Shown here piece after piece: positions 8,093 to 9,928 of a DNA stretch of 9,928 bases (position 1 is the stretch's first letter; every line of letters starts with the position of its first letter). The DNA comes from Candidatus Wolfebacteria bacterium. Lineage in GTDB: Bacteria; Patescibacteriota; Minisyncoccia; UBA6257; UBA9933. The DNA is taken from positions 1-9,928 of the forward strand of contig JAPLZW010000028.1 of the NCBI GenBank assembly GCA_026394835.1. The letters are read 5' to 3'. A program made the position numbers and the translations under genes. The notes beneath the pieces are model-generated. The model searched no databases. It was not told the DNA's origin and worked only from the letters and a program-made list of their open reading frames with translations.

Positions 8093-8221
8093 GTTTTTAC
8101 GATTCGGACAATAACGTTATTGATAGTAATTTATCTTAATAATCACTTTGAGATGAAGAAGCAAGGTGAAGTCATGGAGCTTCTTGAGAGAGGAGTTAAA
8201 TTCCTGGAAGCATATGCTTAA
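8093..8221 (+). pseudogene. Downstream remainder of the small membrane protein after in-frame TGA
   Basis: This stretch is in frame with the preceding reading frame and is open for 42 codons to TAA 8219-8221. It reads VFTIRTITLLIVIYLNNHFE and then KKQGEVMELLERGVKFLEAYA: a short membrane helix, then an amphipathic charged tail. It has no stop codon, has protein-like composition, and ends overlapping the next gene's ATG at 8214, the normal layout of coupled operon genes. It is therefore best read as the true 3' end of the 7772 gene. If TGA was once TGG, one G-to-A change explains the break. It could instead be read through in the cell. Confidence 0.65.
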
Positions 8222-8918
8222 TTTTAAAATCAAAACAATTCTATTGGTTTTTCTCGGGTTTCTGCCTGTGTTTTTTATTCCATCCGTTAACGCTCAAACC
8301 TCCCAGCCGCAATTTTTGGTTACTTGGAAAACCAAGACATACGCTCCGGCCTGGTATCAGGGGAAAATTTTAGGGACTAAGGACTCCGGAGTCCAGATTG
8401 GTTTTGAACTGATTGATAACGGCAAATCCGCGGACCTTTCAAAAACAATCGTGCGTTGGTATATAAACGACCAGGTGAAACAGAATGAAAATAACGGCTT
8501 AGGCATAAAAAATCTTAATTTTCAGATTCCCGATTACAGGGGGCAGGAGACGAGCGTAAGAATTTCTCTTCCCGATTACAAGGGAACGGCGTTGGATAAA
8601 ATCGTAAAAATTCCCGTTGCCGCTCCCGAGACGGTTATTGATTGGCCGCATCTTAACCGTTATATCAGCGCCGGAGACAATTATTTTGCCGCGGCTCCGT
8701 TCTTTTTCAATGTGGCGGATTTAAACAGCCTTTCTTTTGACTGGTCTCTCAACAACCAAACTTTTCCGGGAGATACCAATGAACCCTGGACTTTGAAACT
8801 TGACATTGATTCAACCAATATGCCGCAGGATTTTATAATCAATCTGAACTCAACGGTTAAGAATTATCAAAATGAAATGGAGTTCGCGAGCCAAAATCTC
8901 CGGCTTCAAGTCAAATAA
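8214..8918 (+). CDS. Sec-exported, probably beta-sandwich protein
   Basis: 234 residues from the ATG at 8214. The frame is open further upstream to an ATG at 8166, but those 16 codons overlap the end of the preceding gene and would bury the signal peptide. The start at 8214 gives a textbook one: MLNFKIKTIL, a hydrophobic core, and VNA at 25-27 before QTSQ. The mature part has no cysteine and no second membrane span. It alternates polar and hydrophobic residues as in beta-strands and looks like two Ig-like halves: about 30-140 (VTWKTKTYAPAWYQGKIL, IVRWYINDQ) and about 140-234 (PFFFNV, LSFDWSLNNQ). I recall similar unnamed proteins near CPR secretion loci. A periplasmic or surface part of the machine is likely but is inference. 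Its TAA overlaps the next ATG by one base (TAATG), so translation of the two is coupled. Confidence 0.7.
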   Translation: MLNFKIKTILLVFLGFLPVFFIPSVNAQTSQPQFLVTWKTKTYAPAWYQGKILGTKDSGVQIGFELIDNGKSADLSKTIVRWYINDQVKQNENNGLGIKNLNFQIPDYRGQETSVRISLPDYKGTALDKIVKIPVAAPETVIDWPHLNRYISAGDNYFAAAPFFFNVADLNSLSFDWSLNNQTFPGDTNEPWTLKLDIDSTNMPQDFIINLNSTVKNYQNEMEFASQNLRLQVK

Positions 8919-9184
8919 TGAAAAAAAATTATAAAAATTTAATAATCGGGGCGGCGGCGATTTTCTTCCTGTTTTTCGTTTTTAATTTATCTTTTGCCGC
9001 CAATACTTTCGTGTATCCCTGGTCAAATCCGGATAATGGAATACCCGGGCTGATTAACCGACTTTATCTTGTTGGTCTTGGGCTGGCCGGCGGCTCGGCC
9101 TTTGTGGTTTTGATTTGGGGCGCGATTTTATACACAATATCCGGCGCGGTGGACAAAAAAACCGAAGCCAAAGAATGGATCTAG
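8918..9184 (+). CDS. VirB2-like pilin segment, ending at in-frame TAG
   Basis: 88 residues to TAG 9182-9184. A signal peptide (MKKNYKNLII, hydrophobic core, NLSFA at 23-27) is followed by a short loop with YPW and a first membrane helix (about 48-73, LVGLGLAGGSAFVVLIWGAI). The polar turn DKKTEAKEWI stops exactly where VirB2-like pilins of CPR bacteria start their second helix. The frame continues after the TAG with that helix, so this is half of a pilin. Alone it would be a one-helix exported peptide. VirB2 pilins are processed at the signal peptide and stored in the inner membrane before assembly into the pilus. The ATG overlaps the stop of the preceding gene. Confidence 0.7.
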   Translation: MKKNYKNLIIGAAAIFFLFFVFNLSFAANTFVYPWSNPDNGIPGLINRLYLVGLGLAGGSAFVVLIWGAILYTISGAVDKKTEAKEWI

Positions 9185-9895
9185 GGCGCGATTTACGGAT
9201 TGATTCTGCTTTTGGGCGCGTATCTGATTTTATACACCATCAATCCGGATTTGGTGAATATGAGATTTGTTTTACCGGCGTTGAACGTGCCTGCTGATAC
9301 AACAGGAGGTTCTTCTGCTCTTGCTGGATACAATAGAAACGATATACAGAGTGGCGTAAGGTCTACGGGTAGTATTGCCGAGCTTGCTTCTCAGGCTACG
9401 TTAACAGAAGCGACAGTTCGCTCTAATATTAAATTGAATGGTAGCGGACTTCAGATTTTGGGGGGTGATACTCCTTGCGGGCAAGGAATCTATTCCGGAA
9501 CAACAAAGGGCTGTGTCAGCTTTGACGGTGCCAGAGGAGCGACTGTTAACGAAATGCTTTACGTGGCCGATCTTATCGGTGGCAAAAATATGATTATTAC
9601 TAGTGTTACCGAAGGAAATCACGCTGCGGGTGAGGCTAGTCATGCCAATGGCAACAAATTTGACACTCAAGGTACGGATGGAGTAAATGGAAAACTTGAT
9701 AAATTCATAACCCAAGATCAGAGTCGTTTTGAATCGGTAGGGACTAGGACGGATATTGATGGAAAAACTTTAGTTCCGCTTTTTAAAAACAAAGAAACAG
9801 GGGCTGTGTGGGCTCTTGAGCCGAACCTTACCTATACCAATAGTAGCGGGCAAACGCAAACCAGGCCGAGGCATTGGGATGTTCAGATTAAGTAA
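9185..9895 (+). pseudogene. Second pilin helix fused to an M15-peptidase-like domain, downstream of TAG
   Basis: This stretch is in frame with the upstream half. It opens with GAIYGLILLLGAYLILYTIN, the second pilin helix, then NPDLV. A Ser/Gly/Thr linker follows, then a domain of about 160 residues with two cysteines (codons 9476-9478 and 9512-9514). Within it SHANGNKFD (His codon 9641, Asp codon 9662) has the H-x-x-G-x-x-x-D spacing of the M15 D-Ala-D-Ala carboxypeptidase/VanX zinc site. Near the end, RHWDVQI (His codon 9872) lies where M15 enzymes have the third zinc His. Here the pattern is H-W-D, where His-x-His would be the classic form, so activity is uncertain. If real, the domain would trim peptidoglycan around the machine. 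Without readthrough, a start at TTG 9200 would remove part of the helix and the signal peptide, so the product would probably not reach the envelope. Numbered as one gene from 8918, the TAG is codon 89 and the product has 325 positions. Confidence 0.65.
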
Positions 9896-9907
9896 TTTTT
9901 ATAAGTA

Positions 9908-9928
9908 ATGAAAAAAACCATTATCACA
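9908..9928 (+). CDS. Start of a further gene (truncated by window end)
   Basis: ATG at 9908 begins MKKTIIT and runs off the window. The basic start followed by hydrophobic residues would suit another signal peptide, as in the two genes before it. The 12-base AT-rich spacer after the previous stop shows no clear ribosome binding site. Only seven codons are visible, so identity cannot be judged. Confidence 0.35.

Noticed and set aside
8166..8213. Upstream ATG at 8166 as start of the exported protein.
   Set aside because: It adds 16 polar residues before a good signal peptide and overlaps the end of the preceding gene by 56 bases. ATG 8214 gives the usual short overlap and a normal signal peptide.
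7772..9184. Alternative genetic code (TGA or TAG read as an amino acid) as the explanation for the internal stops.
   Set aside because: Only one internal TGA and one internal TAG occur across about 9.9 kb of coding sequence, none in the large genes, and TGA clearly ends the gene at 4967. A reassigned codon would appear many times.

Overview
The window looks like part of a chromosome from a Candidate Phyla Radiation (Patescibacteria) bacterium, most likely Parcubacteria-like. The evidence is the gene set and order. A Sec-exported Cys-containing protein, a VirB6/TrbL-like polytopic protein, a proline-rich scaffold-like protein, a PrgI-family protein, a VirB4 split into two genes and a VirB2-like pilin lie on one strand with almost no spacing. 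Several protein segments resemble, from memory, proteins of parcubacterial type IV secretion or pilus-like loci. The lineage call is inference; there is no rRNA or tRNA here to confirm it.

Layout, all on the + strand: (1) 1-1571, exported protein of unknown function whose start lies upstream of the window; (2) 1575-3836, VirB6/TrbL-like membrane protein with a long soluble tail; (3) 3849-4967, conserved N-terminal domain followed by a proline-rich, probably disordered region with short conserved-looking motifs; (4) 4969-5288, a PrgI-family gene broken in the middle; (5) 5331-5996 and 6018-7769, the N-terminal and ATPase parts of a VirB4-like motor; (6) 7772-8221, a small multi-helix membrane protein interrupted by an in-frame TGA; (7) 8214-8918, a Sec-exported, probably beta-rich protein; (8) 8918-9895, a VirB2-like pilin segment joined to an M15-peptidase-like domain and interrupted by an in-frame TAG; (9) 9908-9928, the first codons of the next gene. 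The longest gap without a gene is about 42 bases (5289-5330). I saw no RNA gene, CRISPR array or insertion sequence.

Together the genes would make a cell-envelope machine. VirB4 powers assembly or transport at the inner membrane, VirB6-like and PrgI-like proteins form the membrane platform, and the pilin-like protein and the two exported proteins act outside the membrane. The peptidase-like domain could open peptidoglycan.

The most notable result is that three small genes of this single operon each carry one lesion (a frameshift with apparent internal deletion, a TGA and a TAG), while the large genes between and around them are intact. In both nonsense cases the reading frame continues with convincing protein sequence to a natural stop. 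This may be early decay of the secretion system, strain-level variation, sequencing error or stop-codon readthrough. The sequence alone cannot separate these.
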